From positions 186,001 to 250,000 of the forward strand of contig NZ_SRIF01000003.1 of assembly GCF_004681185.1 (NCBI RefSeq): a stretch of 64,000 nt of DNA, read 5' to 3'. Origin of the DNA: Haloarcula amylovorans. Lineage in GTDB: Archaea > Halobacteriota > Halobacteria > Halobacteriales > Haloarculaceae. Below, one piece after another: positions 63,741 to 64,000 of this stretch. The notes beneath the pieces are model-generated. The model was not told the origin of the DNA. It was given only the letters and a program-made list of their open reading frames with translations, and did not search any database. Both the position numbers and the translations under genes were made by a program. Within the stretch, counting starts at the first letter, position 1, and every line of letters starts with the position of its first letter.

Positions 63741-64000
63741 GTGACAGACGACCGCCGGATGACCACCGACCGCTTCTACGGCGGCGTGACGAACCGATTG
63801 GACAATCTTCGCACCTGCTTGGCGTACGTCCACACAACCTCACCGACCCGCGAAGAGCTCATCCAGTGGGTAATCAATAACACTCGCGCATCGAGTCCTG
63901 AGGCCATCAACCACCATCTGGCCTTCCTCGATGCGATCGACTTGCTCCATCTCGAGGATACTGGCTGCAAACTGGCCCACTACGGCGAGCAGTGGCTTGC
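63741..64000 (+). CDS. Unidentified protein, N-terminal part only
   Basis: An open frame from the GTG at 63741 (or the ATG at 63759, six codons later) runs off the right edge. It reads DRRMTTDRFYGGVTNRLDN, then TREELIQWVINNTRASSP, EAINHHLAFLDAIDLL and CKLAHYGEQWL. The helical pattern looks like a winged-helix (HHLAFLDAIDLLHLE), as in the N-terminal part of some restriction endonucleases. No function can be given from the 86 codons present. Confidence 0.5.
   Translation, partial: MTDDRRMTTDRFYGGVTNRLDNLRTCLAYVHTTSPTREELIQWVINNTRASSPEAINHHLAFLDAIDLLHLEDTGCKLAHYGEQWL

Overview
The window is from a haloarchaeon (class Halobacteria). The proteins are strongly acidic, genes overlap at ATGA junctions, starts are often leaderless with a TATA-like box about 30 bp upstream, and typical haloarchaeal families occur (HTH-10/Bat regulator, Tat-exported plastocyanin-like copper protein, haloarchaeal IS200/IS605 element). 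No tRNA, rRNA, CRISPR array or replication origin was recognised.

About 56 kb (1-56342) is a dense DNA-defence island. (1) 1-22085, minus strand: a BREX locus of the archaeal type-5 kind, in transcription order brxA, brxC-a, brxB, brxC-b, a small antitoxin/PIN pair, pglX-b, pglZ, pglX-a and an SNF2/DEAH helicase cut by the window edge. The two PglX methylases are near-identical at both ends but differ completely in the central specificity region. (2) 22422-26785: a DUF2254-type membrane protein overlapping an unknown gene, a zinc-ribbon protein with a possible nuclease motif, and a convergent thymidylate-synthase-fold protein. (3) 27476-31871: a McrBC-type modification-dependent restriction pair whose McrB carries apparently three reader domains. 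(4) 31936-42898: a bidirectional six-gene module that I cannot match to any described system. It has two helicases of different families, a protein with 29 exact 15-residue CCCH zinc repeats, an Mrr-like protein with altered catalytic residues, and two paralogous proteins built from a duplicated WP-Y-G domain placed at the two sides. (5) 43155-44771: a small tudor/SH3-like protein and a NucS/DUF91-like nuclease. (6) 45450-54308: DptF-DptG-DptH, the restriction half of a phosphorothioation (Dnd) system, without any dnd modification gene in the window. A PD-(D/E)xK nuclease gene lies on its right side and a broken fragment of the same gene on its left.

At 56640-58470 is an IS200/IS605 element (tnpA and tnpB) with stem-loops at both ends. 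From 58480 the content changes to metabolism and regulation on the minus strand: HTH-10 regulator, SAM methyltransferase, MerB-like organomercurial lyase with all three catalytic residues, Tat-dependent blue-copper-like protein, an O-methyltransferase gene broken by a frameshift that an 10-bp repeat-unit loss would explain, and an HxlR regulator. The last kilobase holds an HNH endonuclease remnant and the start of a plus-strand gene that leaves the window.

The defence genes probably work as layers: BREX with two specificities that methylates host DNA and excludes phage, McrBC and perhaps the Mrr-like module against modified DNA, and Dpt against unmodified DNA provided that dnd genes exist elsewhere. 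Functions are inferred from motifs read by eye; no database search was run.
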